Source: an uncultured Lachnospiraceae bacterium
GTDB taxonomy: Bacteria > Bacillota > Clostridia > Lachnospirales > Lachnospiraceae
DNA: 48,993 nucleotides
Direction: 5' to 3'
Assembly: GCA_902786515.1 (NCBI GenBank)
Contig: CADADA010000021.1
Span: 1 to 48,993 of the forward strand
Part shown: positions 1-8,195 of the stretch, piece by piece
How positions within the stretch are numbered: the first letter of the stretch is position 1
How the letters are laid out: each line of letters starts with the position of its first letter
Translations under genes and position numbers: made by a program
Notes under the pieces: generated by a model
What the model saw: the letters and a program-made list of their open reading frames with translations, nothing else
Databases searched by the model: none
What the model was told of the DNA's origin: nothing

Positions 1-107
1 TCAGATTCCACCTCACGATGGACACCCTTGCTGTTCGGCTATATCCTTCCCACTGTCGGGCGGATTAGGGACTTTCACCCTTTAGAAACGTGCGCCGTCA
101 GGCGCAC
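1..107 (-). mobile_element. Group II intron, 5' end (class IIC-like), cut by window edge
   Basis: Read on the minus strand from 107, the sequence begins GTGCGCC, the usual bacterial group II intron 5' end. It continues with AGGGTGAAAGTCCC, then AGCAAGGGTGTCC and GAGGTGGAATCTGA, which recall the domain I blocks of class IIC introns such as that of Oceanobacillus iheyensis. Only the first ~107 nt are visible; the reverse transcriptase/maturase would lie outside the window. The intron starts directly after the TTTTAC tail of the amylase terminator hairpin, the insertion site typical of class IIC introns. The match is from memory of the RNA consensus, not from a covariance search. Confidence 0.75.
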
Positions 108-110
108 GTA

Positions 111-145
111 AAATCCCACATCAGCGTATTGCCGATGCGGGATTT
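111..145 (-). terminator. Intrinsic terminator of the 156-5024 amylase gene
   Basis: A 15-bp stem with two G-U pairs (arms 111-125 and 131-145, loop 126-130) starts 10 nt after the amylase stop codon. On the minus strand it is followed by TTTTAC and then directly by the intron, so the natural T-tract is cut short. The run of T on the plus strand at 142-147 means the hairpin could also work in the other direction. Confidence 0.85.
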
Positions 146-155
146 TTTAATTAAA

Positions 156-3100
156 TTATTTACTTACTACTTTGTATCCTGACAACTTAACTGTTGACTC
201 ATTACCCATCTCATCTGTTACATCACAGAAGAAAATGTATGTTCCAGCTTTTTTAAGTTTCAAAGATGCAGATAATGAAGCTCTGTAATTCTGAATCAAT
301 ACCTTCTTACCATTCAGCTTATAGTAGAATCTGTAATATCTGGTACCGATACCACCCTTACCTGTAGCTTTAAGCTTAATTGTATTTCCAACTTTTGCTT
401 TTCCACTCTTCTTGCTTACCTTGATTGCTGAAGCCTTAAGTTCTGAGTATACCTTGAAGTACTTCTTAGATTTCTTTGTTACGTTTCCATAAGAATCCTT
501 CACATATACATATACTATATAGTTTCCAGCCTTCTTAGGTGTCCAGTTTACACTGCTTGAAGTACTGTATTCACGTACTTTTCCACTGCTTTCACCTTTA
601 AGTTTTACAACGTATTTGTACTTAAGTGTTCCTGTGCCTGTAGCCTTAACAGAAATCTTAACGCTCTGTCCTGCTGTAACAGTTCCTGACTTCTTATTAG
701 TTGTAATTGAAGAAATCTTTGGAGCTTTTACTTCTTCCTGCTTTGTAGTTGTCTCATCTTCCTGCTTCTTTGTTGTTGTCTCATCTTCCTGCTTCTTTGT
801 TGTTGTCTCATCTTCCTGCTTCTTTGTAGTTGTCTCATCTTCCTGCTTTGTAGTTGTCTCATCTTCCTGCTTCTTTGTTGTCGTCTCTATCTGTCCTGAT
901 GTTGTCTCATCTTCCTGTTTCTTTGTTGTTGTCTCATCTTCCTGTTTCTTTGTTGTCTCATCTTCCTGCTTCTTTGTTGTTGTCTCATCTTCCTGCTTCT
1001 TTGTCGTCGTCTCTATCTGTCCTGATGTTGTCTCATCTTCCTGCTTCTTTGTTGTTGTCTCATCTTCCTGCTTCTTTGTTGTTGTCTCTATCTGTCCTGA
1101 TGTAGTCTCTTCTTCTCCTACCAAAGCAAATGCTTTCTGACAAGTTACGCTCTTTCCTTCTGAATCAGTTACAACAACCTTAATCAGATGTGAGCCTGCT
1201 GCTCCGTTCCACTTAAATGTGCTTGTAGATGAAGCATCCTGAACGCTCTTACCATCAATCACAAATTCGTATTTATATGATCCTGAACCGCCAGAAGCGA
1301 TAGCCTTTAAGTTAATTGTATCTTTAGCATACTGTGGTGAAGAAACCTCTGCACCAAAGTTAACTGTTAATTCCTTTGTAGGAACTACGATATCGCCTTT
1401 TCCGATTCTTGCAAAGCTTGCTGTAATGTTATCAATATCATCTTTCTCTGCTGATGTACTTGCATCTGATGAATAATCACCTTCTGCGTTATCAATCATT
1501 GATACATCAAATGGGATACAGTCAAGTGCTGATTCTCCTCTTGTAGCTACTAACATTGCTCCAATTCCTGTATTCTTGATATAGTTCTTATCTACACCAT
1601 CACCAAGATTTGAATAAGGAATAGCAATCTCATAGAATGAATCATATGTTGTTTTATGTGTTCCTGAACTTCCTGCAAATGTCTTATAATCAACCCAGTC
1701 TGCACTATCATCACACACATCATCAGGTGAATCTGAACTGTTTAATCCAATTATGCTTGATGAAATGTTTGTTGTTGCCATGTCGTATGTGATTCCACCC
1801 TTTGCAAATCCTACACATCCGTCTGTATAATTAGTATTTCCTTCTGAATCTACTGCCTTAAACATTGAAGGTTCTCCAAGTCCCGGCTTACCACTCATGT
1901 AGAATAATCTGTCAACATGTGATGTTGTAGCATCAAACGTAAGTCCCATCTTCTGTCCCCAGATTGAACCGCCTGAAGTATTCTTGTTTGACATTGATGT
2001 GCTGCTTGGGTCTACACTTAATGCAAGAATCAATGGCACGTCGAGTACTCTTCCACCATCACTAAGAGGTCCGTCTCCTTCTCTTGCCCATGTATCTGTT
2101 GTGTTTACCATCTGCCATCCGATGTAAAGATTGCTGTCATCATATGCTGCATAAAGTGCTGTTGTATCAAGTACACAGTTCTCATGTCCGCCCTTCCAGT
2201 GGTTTGCTACATCCCATGCACCGCCTGTAGCTATAAGCATTGATGAATCCCAATCAGATGCATCACCGTCTATCGTAATAGTCTTTTCTGCACCAACTCC
2301 TGTTGCATTTGTTGAATATGCTTTTGTTGATAATCCTGCATTTGTTGCTGCTGTAGAAATCTCAGCTGCTACTGTAAGCGCTGAAGCTGCTGACAATTCA
2401 TTATCTGATGTTGCCAAATCTTCTTCATTTACTACTTTACCACTAAATTCTTTCTTAAATGTGAATGTCTGTTCTGCATTCTGTGTTCCGTCTGTTGCTG
2501 TAACCTTTAATGTTACCGTGCTGTCTGCAATCTTACCCTGACCAAGTACAACTTCTGCACTGTCTTTGAAGCTCTTTACAACACCACCGTCAACACAGTA
2601 TGTTCCTGATGTTGCATTCTTTAATGTAATTGTTGTCTTTAATGTCTCTGTCTTAAACGATGTTCCATCAGCCTGTGATGATGTAATCTTAATATCACTT
2701 ACTGAAACTGCATTGTAAACTACTGTTACTGTTGAAGCAGGGTCAGCGTATACAGCATCTCCTGTAACTGACTTGTATTCATAACCGTCTATTGTAGGAT
2801 ATGAACCACTGAATTTACTTCCTAATGTTCCTTCTTTTGTCTCAGATGCCTTTATTTCTTTTCCTTCTGCATCAACATATTTGAATGTAATCTTACCTTT
2901 TGCAACTACCGGTGTATATACTGACCAGCTGCCGTCTTTGTAAAGATAAGCTGTCTTTGACTCGAACAGGTAACCCTTTTCCATATCAGCAGGTGTTCTG
3001 TTTGAATCACTGTTATAGAAGATTACTCTAGGTGCATCGATTTTCTCAGGAACTTCATAGTAATAGTATCCTGTTGTTGCATCTACAGACATCTTTTCTC

Positions 3101-5024
3101 CAGGCCATGTTCCATTATTTACCGTCTCTGTTGCTGAATCATATGCATAACAATATACATCTGAGCCCCATGAAGAAGGCTTTGCAAAGTATGCAACATA
3201 TCCTGTCTGCTCTATCTTTGTAAATGTGTATTCATTTTCTGTCGATTCTTTTCCGTCTGTTGCTGTTAATTTAACTGTTACACTGTCACCATAGCTCATA
3301 TCAGAACCGATTGTGATGTTGGTTGTAGAAGTAATTGTCTTAGCTTCTGCACTTCCAATCTTGTATGTACCTGATGTAGCATTTTTAAGTGTTAATGTTA
3401 AATCCAATGTATCAGAAGAGAAGCTTCCGCCCTGCTTTGAAATGCTGATACTTGGTTTTGTAATTATTTCGCCTTCATTATATACTACTGCGATACCGGT
3501 AGAACCCATGCTTCCTGAAATGGCTCCACCTGATACTGTAAATGTATTTCCTGAAACCTGATCTTTGTAAGTTCCATCTGCAAGCTTTGCGATACCGCCA
3601 CCTGAAATGCTGACAGAAGAACTTGTTCCGTTACAGTTTACGATAACTACACCGTATCTGCTTGTAGCTGCATCATATCTTGCATTGTAAGCAAAATTTC
3701 CTGATGAACCAAGGTATTCTGCTGCTCCTGTAAAATAATTATGGAATTTGTTAGAAGCAACTACTTCTGTGCTGAAACACTGTGTATTGTCAATGTCACC
3801 GATATTTCCGGCTCTCCAGTCCTTTGTTCTTGCAAAATATAAAGCTGTTGCTTTATTTCTTGAAGAAACCAATGTCCATGTCTTATTGATATCGCTTTCA
3901 CTGGCCTCTGTAGATGTACCTACTTTACGACCATATTTTTCACTGTAAACATCTTCATTTGAGTATGTATCATGTGATTCTGCCCACAATACAACATTAT
4001 CTCCGGTAACACCTTTCTGATAGTAACTGCTTGAGGCACTTGATGCATTATGACCGATTACAGCGTATCTTATGTCATTACCAGTCTTATTATCTGTTAC
4101 CTTCATGAACTGAGTGTAGTTATTAATAATAGTACTGTGATTTCCTGCTGTATCATCGAGAATCTCACCATATACATATAAATCTTTTGATGACTTAAAG
4201 TAACCGTTTGATTTATAATATGCCTTTGCCTGTGGTATTACATTCTTCCAGAATGTATACCCGCTTCCGTCTGCTTCAGTACCGATATGCTTTGCAGCAT
4301 CAAATCTGAATCCGTCAGCTCCTGCATCAATACATTCCTTAAGGTAAGTAATTACATAATTCTGAATCTTTGAATTTTCAGTGTTAAGATCCGGAAGGCC
4401 ACCCATGCTGTAGTTGATAACTCTCTCTCTGTTAGTATAGTCACTTATCTCAACATTCCATGTTCCGCTGTGCCAGCAATTTTCATCATCTTTTATATCT
4501 GATGGTATGGCACTTGACCGGTCATATGAACTCTGGTTACCCAGATGATTTGCAACCACATCAACGATAACCTTGATTCCATACTTATGTGCTTCCGCAC
4601 ACATTGCAGAAAAATCTGACTTATTTCCTAAAGCACTATTGCCAGTATTGTCAATTGTAAAGTTAGCCGGCTGATAATACAGCCACCAATCTGCATTAGT
4701 TTTTCCCTTAGTTGATTCTTTTGCCTGCTGGATTACAGAAGTCTGAACCGCCGTATAACCTGCATCCGCAATCTTTGCCATATTATTCTTAATGTTATTA
4801 AACGACCACTCCCATGCGTGAAGGATTACACCATCCTGAACGTCCACATCTGTGTAATCCGCTGTCGTAGAGAGCTCTGAATCATTTAATATCCCTTCAG
4901 TTGCAATAACCGCTTCATTAGCTCCATATACACGAAGCTTAGAAAAATCTGTTATCGAACCGCTGAACACCATTGCACCTGTTAACAAGATACTTAATGC
5001 TCTTTTTGCTAAGTTTCTTTTCAT
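156..5024 (-). CDS. Giant secreted multidomain alpha-amylase (GH13)
   Basis: Extracellular endo-acting starch hydrolase. Start ATG at 5024 (MKRNLAKRAL) is chosen because GGATGAGG lies just upstream; the upstream ATG at 5051 has no ribosome site. About 1622 residues: signal peptide (~1-35), GH13 barrel (~65-420) with DVVANH (155-160), nucleophile in GFRFDAAKH (D242), acid/base E287 in YGEIL, and ESHDT (D352). Then come an Ig-like module with KNATSGTY, a CBM26-like starch-binding module (~608-706, aromatic-rich), a MucBP-like module (~709-773), a second KNATSGTY module, a CBM9/DOMON-like region beginning with IDGDASDWD, an Ig-like domain, a low-complexity linker of about 125 residues built from EDETTTKKQ units, and two Ig-like domains at the C-terminus. 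No LPXTG sorting signal is visible, so release or non-covalent wall binding is likely. Confidence 0.95.
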   Translation of the reverse strand: MKRNLAKRALSILLTGAMVFSGSITDFSKLRVYGANEAVIATEGILNDSELSTTADYTDVDVQDGVILHAWEWSFNNIKNNMAKIADAGYTAVQTSVIQQAKESTKGKTNADWWLYYQPANFTIDNTGNSALGNKSDFSAMCAEAHKYGIKVIVDVVANHLGNQSSYDRSSAIPSDIKDDENCWHSGTWNVEISDYTNRERVINYSMGGLPDLNTENSKIQNYVITYLKECIDAGADGFRFDAAKHIGTEADGSGYTFWKNVIPQAKAYYKSNGYFKSSKDLYVYGEILDDTAGNHSTIINNYTQFMKVTDNKTGNDIRYAVIGHNASSASSSYYQKGVTGDNVVLWAESHDTYSNEDVYSEKYGRKVGTSTEASESDINKTWTLVSSRNKATALYFARTKDWRAGNIGDIDNTQCFSTEVVASNKFHNYFTGAAEYLGSSGNFAYNARYDAATSRYGVVIVNCNGTSSSVSISGGGIAKLADGTYKDQVSGNTFTVSGGAISGSMGSTGIAVVYNEGEIITKPSISISKQGGSFSSDTLDLTLTLKNATSGTYKIGSAEAKTITSTTNITIGSDMSYGDSVTVKLTATDGKESTENEYTFTKIEQTGYVAYFAKPSSWGSDVYCYAYDSATETVNNGTWPGEKMSVDATTGYYYYEVPEKIDAPRVIFYNSDSNRTPADMEKGYLFESKTAYLYKDGSWSVYTPVVAKGKITFKYVDAEGKEIKASETKEGTLGSKFSGSYPTIDGYEYKSVTGDAVYADPASTVTVVYNAVSVSDIKITSSQADGTSFKTETLKTTITLKNATSGTYCVDGGVVKSFKDSAEVVLGQGKIADSTVTLKVTATDGTQNAEQTFTFKKEFSGKVVNEEDLATSDNELSAASALTVAAEISTAATNAGLSTKAYSTNATGVGAEKTITIDGDASDWDSSMLIATGGAWDVANHWKGGHENCVLDTTALYAAYDDSNLYIGWQMVNTTDTWAREGDGPLSDGGRVLDVPLILALSVDPSSTSMSNKNTSGGSIWGQKMGLTFDATTSHVDRLFYMSGKPGLGEPSMFKAVDSEGNTNYTDGCVGFAKGGITYDMATTNISSSIIGLNSSDSPDDVCDDSADWVDYKTFAGSSGTHKTTYDSFYEIAIPYSNLGDGVDKNYIKNTGIGAMLVATRGESALDCIPFDVSMIDNAEGDYSSDASTSAEKDDIDNITASFARIGKGDIVVPTKELTVNFGAEVSSPQYAKDTINLKAIASGGSGSYKYEFVIDGKSVQDASSTSTFKWNGAAGSHLIKVVVTDSEGKSVTCQKAFALVGEEETTSGQIETTTKKQEDETTTKKQEDETTSGQIETTTKKQEDETTTKKQEDETTKKQEDETTTKKQEDETTSGQIETTTKKQEDETTTKQEDETTTKKQEDETTTKKQEDETTTKKQEDETTTKQEEVKAPKISSITTNKKSGTVTAGQSVKISVKATGTGTLKYKYVVKLKGESSGKVREYSTSSSVNWTPKKAGNYIVYVYVKDSYGNVTKKSKKYFKVYSELKASAIKVSKKSGKAKVGNTIKLKATGKGGIGTRYYRFYYKLNGKKVLIQNYRASLSASLKLKKAGTYIFFCDVTDEMGNESTVKLSGYKVVSK
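728..1108 (-). repeat. In-gene tandem repeat coding the Thr/Glu/Lys/Gln linker
   Basis: Imperfect 24-27-nt units encode EDETTTKKQ variants, interrupted by three copies of a unit encoding SGQIETTTKKQ. The repeat joins the catalytic and binding half of the amylase to its C-terminal Ig-like domains. Such perfect near-identical units are prone to slippage, so length may vary between strains. Antisense reading frames over this block are artefacts of the repeat. Confidence 0.9.
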
Positions 5025-5078
5025 CTTAAAAACCTCATCCTTTCTACACATTATTGCTTATTAAAACCTTACAGTAAT

Positions 5079-5107
5079 AGGATATTAAATTTTCTAAAAA
5101 ATGTCAA
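5079..5107 (-). promoter_or_regulatory. Putative SigA promoter of the amylase gene
   Basis: TTGACA at 5107-5102 and TATCCT at 5084-5079 on the minus strand, 17 bp apart. The -35 is perfect and the -10 matches four of six positions. It would give a leader of roughly 50 nt before the ATG at 5024. The surrounding 5025-5203 is extremely AT-rich and holds no other recognisable element. Confidence 0.6.
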
Positions 5108-5203
5108 TAATTCACTTAAAATTGAATCAAATTTTTGAATTTTTTGTTAATATTGTATAATTATTCTTATTATTTTGTGCAAATTTATCATATTGAAAAA
5201 TTT

Positions 5204-5232
5204 TTGACACTTTTTTTGGGTAATGATATAAT
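5204..5232 (+). promoter_or_regulatory. SigA promoter, consensus quality
   Basis: TTGACA (5204-5209) and TATAAT (5227-5232) with exactly 17 bp between them; both hexamers are perfect. It drives the small membrane protein at 5284 and possibly hisS behind it. It is divergent from the amylase promoter about 100 bp away. Confidence 0.85.
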
Positions 5233-5283
5233 TAAAAAAGATACTATCAGACAAAAACACTTTAAAAAGGAGCGATTCCAATT

Positions 5284-5631
5284 ATGAAAGAACGTATTAT
5301 AAATTATATGAATCACATTGATGACCTCTTAGACTCAGAATCAGGCAGCATGGACTATGAAAAACTTATAAAAGAGCATCTTATCCAGATTGGTTTCTTC
5401 ATGCACGAACGGCTTATCCACCTGATTGTTACGGTTGTATTTGCTATTCTCACTCTTATGACTGCATTTACATATCTAAGATATCAGACAATAGGCCTTC
5501 TTCTTTTAACTGCTCTGTTCATCGTTTTGCTTGTTCCTTATATCAATCATTACTACCTTCTCGAAAACGGTGTCCAGAAAATGTATAAGCAGTATGATGA
5601 AATGCTTAAAAGAGTGAATAGTGACGATTGA
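5284..5631 (+). CDS. Small two-TM membrane protein, unknown function
   Basis: 115 residues. The N-terminal ~38 residues are charged and helical, followed by two hydrophobic segments (~44-65 and ~69-88) and a charged cytoplasmic tail. The start is supported by AAGGAG 9 nt upstream and by the consensus promoter at 5204-5232. No catalytic motif or family is recognised. It lies 67 nt ahead of hisS on the same strand, so the two may share a transcript, but nothing visible links their functions. Confidence 0.8.
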   Translation: MKERIINYMNHIDDLLDSESGSMDYEKLIKEHLIQIGFFMHERLIHLIVTVVFAILTLMTAFTYLRYQTIGLLLLTALFIVLLVPYINHYYLLENGVQKMYKQYDEMLKRVNSDD

Positions 5632-5698
5632 CATATTCATGATTTTTTAATAAAATGTCTATTGATTTTAATATATAGAAAAGAAACGAGGTATATGA

Positions 5699-6937
5699 AT
5701 GAAGACAACACCAGTAAAGGGAACGAATGATTATTTACCTGAAGAGGTTCTCTTAAGGGATTATCTTTCAGATGTTATATTGGATACTTACCGTTCACAT
5801 GGATTTGAAAGGATTACAACCCCTATCTTAGAGGATGCAGAGAATCTTGACAAAAGCGAAGGCGGAGAGAATCTTAATCTTATTTTCAAGATTTTAAAAC
5901 GTGGAGATAAATTTCAAAAAGCAATTACAGCCGGTAATTTTGACAGTTTGTCGGATTTAGGTCTCAGATATGACCTGACACTTCCGTTAAGCAGATATTT
6001 CGCAAATAACCGTGCAGGACTCATAACCCCTTTTAAATGTATACAGATGGATAAAGTCTACCGGGCTGAACGTCCACAAAAAGGACGCCTGCGTGAATTC
6101 GTTCAATGTGATATCGATATTCTCGGAAGTTCTTCCGTGAATTGTGAAATTGAGTTAATAAATACGACCACAAAGGCTCTCTTTAATATAGGTATGGAAA
6201 ATATTAAGGTTAAGATAAATGACAGAAGTCTGTTGAATGATTTTCTTTTAAAGTGTGGCTTTTCTGATGAGCAGCTCGCCAGTGTCTGCATTTCATTAGA
6301 CAAATTAGATAAAATCGGTTTAGACGGTGTAAAAGATGAATTGTGTTCAAAAGAGTTCGATAAAGAAGCGATTGAAAAACTTTGCAAAACATTTTCTACA
6401 CTTCCTGTTACTCTGGATGCGGTAAAAAATATTTGTGGAAAAGATAACGAAGCCGTTAAGAGACTTGAAACTATTATCAGTACCATTTCCGGAATGGTTG
6501 AGAATAAGTTTGAAATAGTATACGATATCACTCTGGTGCGCGGACAGGGCTACTACACAGGAACTGTATTCGAGATTGAAAGCACAGAATTTAAAGGAGC
6601 CATTGCAGGTGGAGGCAGATACGACAATCTGATAGGCAAGTTCATAAATGAACAGGTTCCGGCTGTAGGATTTTCTATCGGTTTTGAACGTATATTCAGC
6701 ATTTTGACTGATAATGGTTTTTCTATTCCTGATACTAAAAAACGCATCGCCATCATATATGCACCTGATGAATTTGCCGATGCGAATAAAAAGGCCGATG
6801 AATTACGCGATACATATAATGTGGTCATGTATGAAAAACCTCGAAAGAACCTCGGAAAATTTATTGACAAACTGGAAAATAAGAATTGTGACGGATTTTT
6901 TATATATAATCAGTCTGATGAAATCAAGTTCTTTTAA
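5699..6937 (+). CDS. hisS: Histidine--tRNA ligase (HisS family)
   Basis: Cytoplasmic class II synthetase that charges tRNA-His. 412 residues, close to the family norm. Visible features are an N-terminal KGTNDYLPEE start, the class II motif 2 region with YRAERPQKGRLREF, the histidine-A type motif RGQGYYTGTVFE (usual form RGLDYYTGTVFE), and AGGGRYDNL. The C-terminal anticodon-binding domain is present but short and ends abruptly in KFF. The start is supported by GAGG 7 nt upstream. The altered QG in the histidine-A motif and short tail raise the possibility that this is a divergent paralogue or a HisZ-like regulatory protein, although the motif 2 arginine is kept. No T-box fits in the 67-nt upstream gap. 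Confidence 0.85.
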   Translation: MKTTPVKGTNDYLPEEVLLRDYLSDVILDTYRSHGFERITTPILEDAENLDKSEGGENLNLIFKILKRGDKFQKAITAGNFDSLSDLGLRYDLTLPLSRYFANNRAGLITPFKCIQMDKVYRAERPQKGRLREFVQCDIDILGSSSVNCEIELINTTTKALFNIGMENIKVKINDRSLLNDFLLKCGFSDEQLASVCISLDKLDKIGLDGVKDELCSKEFDKEAIEKLCKTFSTLPVTLDAVKNICGKDNEAVKRLETIISTISGMVENKFEIVYDITLVRGQGYYTGTVFEIESTEFKGAIAGGGRYDNLIGKFINEQVPAVGFSIGFERIFSILTDNGFSIPDTKKRIAIIYAPDEFADANKKADELRDTYNVVMYEKPRKNLGKFIDKLENKNCDGFFIYNQSDEIKFF

Positions 6938-6944
6938 TATAATG

Positions 6945-6978
6945 CCGCCGGGATACGTATATTACGATATCCCGGCGG
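6945..6978. terminator. Shared terminator hairpin between convergent genes
   Basis: An 11-bp GC-rich stem (arms 6945-6955 and 6968-6978, CCGCCGGGATA and its complement) lies between the hisS stop at 6937 and the amidase stop at 6995. The stem is strong but neither side has a good T-tract, so it may work as a weak or bidirectional terminator, or protect 3' ends. Confidence 0.65.
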
Positions 6979-6994
6979 GTATTAGTATATTCTC

Positions 6995-7759
6995 TTATCT
7001 CGAAGTAATAAATGTATTGTAACCTTCCCCTCTTAATCTGCTCTCCATTTTTACTGCGTTATCTATATCCTCATAGGTTCCTACCTGTACTTTGTACATC
7101 CCGTCTTCTAATGTTAAAAATGCAGGAAATCCTTCACTTTGAAGGCGGCTCAAAAGCTGGTTTGCGTAATTTCTGTTGAAATATGCTCCAACCTGTACCC
7201 TGTATAATTTACTATCATTTTCCTGATTCTGATTTAATGTTTCCAAGATACCGTCTGCAATGGCATTTGCTATTTCATCGAATTTTTCGTCAAATAACGC
7301 ATTATCACTGTCGTTATTGATAAATCCCGTTTCAACAAGAAGCGATGGAATTCTGGTACGCCTTAGCACTACGAGATTCGGTCTTTCGATAACTCCCCTG
7401 TTTCCAAATCCCAGTGCCTGCAGATTGGCATTTATATTCCTTGCCATTTCGGCTTTTACCCCCGAATCATCAAATACAAGTGTCTCAACTCCGCTGGAAG
7501 TATTATCTTCCGGAACTGAATTTCTATGCAGTGATACAAAGAAATCAGCACCGGAATTATTCCCCATAACTGCCTTTTCAAATGGTGTATCATACACATC
7601 TGTTGTTCTGGTATAATATACATTTACACCATTTTGCTCCAATATATTTCCGACAGCTAAGGCCAGATTTAAGTTATCATCTTTCTCGTTTCTCCCCTGA
7701 TAAGATGCACCATTATCATTTCCTCCATGTCCTGCATCTATTACAACAGAATAAGCCAT
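6995..7759 (-). CDS. N-acetylmuramoyl-L-alanine amidase with SPOR domain
   Basis: Amidase_3 zinc hydrolase that cleaves the peptide stem from MurNAc in peptidoglycan. Start at 7759 (MAYSVVIDAGHGG) is preferred: GGAG lies 6 nt upstream, whereas the ATG at 7771 follows a bare A-run. Zinc and catalytic residues are visible in DAGHGG, the Glu of RNEKDD, SLHRNS, and the Glu of VETGFIN. Residues ~190-254 form a SPOR domain with two VQVG-containing repeats, which in this family binds denuded septal glycan. There is no signal peptide, so export by an unusual route, or action from inside the mother cell during sporulation, is possible. It follows the small lipoprotein by 52 nt. Confidence 0.92.
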   Translation of the reverse strand: MAYSVVIDAGHGGNDNGASYQGRNEKDDNLNLALAVGNILEQNGVNVYYTRTTDVYDTPFEKAVMGNNSGADFFVSLHRNSVPEDNTSSGVETLVFDDSGVKAEMARNINANLQALGFGNRGVIERPNLVVLRRTRIPSLLVETGFINNDSDNALFDEKFDEIANAIADGILETLNQNQENDSKLYRVQVGAYFNRNYANQLLSRLQSEGFPAFLTLEDGMYKVQVGTYEDIDNAVKMESRLRGEGYNTFITSR

Positions 7760-7811
7760 ATAATTCTCCATTTTTTTTTATATTATATGCCACATGGAGT
7801 CAAATATTGCA

Positions 7812-8117
7812 TTATCGTCTGTTAGTATTGTCGTTTTTCGTGCTTCCTGTCACAGTATCTGTCACATCATCTACCGCATTACCGACTCCTCTTCCGGCGT
7901 CCTCGACAGCATCACCGACTCCTCTTCCGGCGTCCTTCACTGCATCTCCGACTCCGTCTCCTATGTCTTTTACTGCACCTCCGACACCATTTCCAGATTC
8001 GTTTACAGTGTCATTTGTTGTATCGTTTGTATTACCTGACATGTTTCCACATGCCATCAGTGCTGTCGCCATCATACCTGCTGCCACAATCACAAGATAC
8101 TTTTTAATTCTTTTCAT
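7812..8117 (-). CDS. Small lipoprotein with glycine-rich amphipathic repeats
   Basis: 101 residues with a lipoprotein signal peptide; the lipobox ALMAC puts the lipidated Cys near residue 23. The mature part is Asn/Thr-rich followed by four or five copies of an 11-residue unit of the type GVGDAVKDAGR, predicted to be weakly amphipathic, ending in a basic NTNRR. No family function is known to me. It has a very strong ribosome site (AGGAGGAG), but that site lies inside the long hairpin 8118-8181. It sits between dapB and the amidase, all on the minus strand. Confidence 0.85.
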   Translation of the reverse strand: MKRIKKYLVIVAAGMMATALMACGNMSGNTNDTTNDTVNESGNGVGGAVKDIGDGVGDAVKDAGRGVGDAVEDAGRGVGNAVDDVTDTVTGSTKNDNTNRR

Positions 8118-8181
8118 AAAAAATCTCCTCCTGAAAATTAGTTATCTTACTTTAACTAATATATCCAAAAGGAGATTTTTT
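8118..8181 (-). terminator. Long hairpin: dapB terminator that also buries the lipoprotein RBS
   Basis: Arms 8118-8133 and 8166-8181 pair over 16 bp (two G-U in the minus-strand RNA). An inner 7-bp stem TTAGTTA/TAACTAA (8138-8144 with 8153-8159) extends it. On the minus strand the 3' arm ends in GGAGATTTTTT directly before the ATG, so the same bases are the T-tract of a terminator for dapB and the AGGAGGAG ribosome site of the lipoprotein. Confidence 0.8.
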
Positions 8182-8195
8182 AATAGATGTTAATA

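Noticed and set aside
616..1140. Plus-strand Cys/Val/Ser-rich and Leu-rich frames over the amylase linker
   Set aside because: They are the complement of the EDETTTKKQ codon repeat and have no ribosome site.
5632..5698. T-box leader for hisS
   Set aside because: The gap is 67 nt and has no specifier hairpin or T-box motif.
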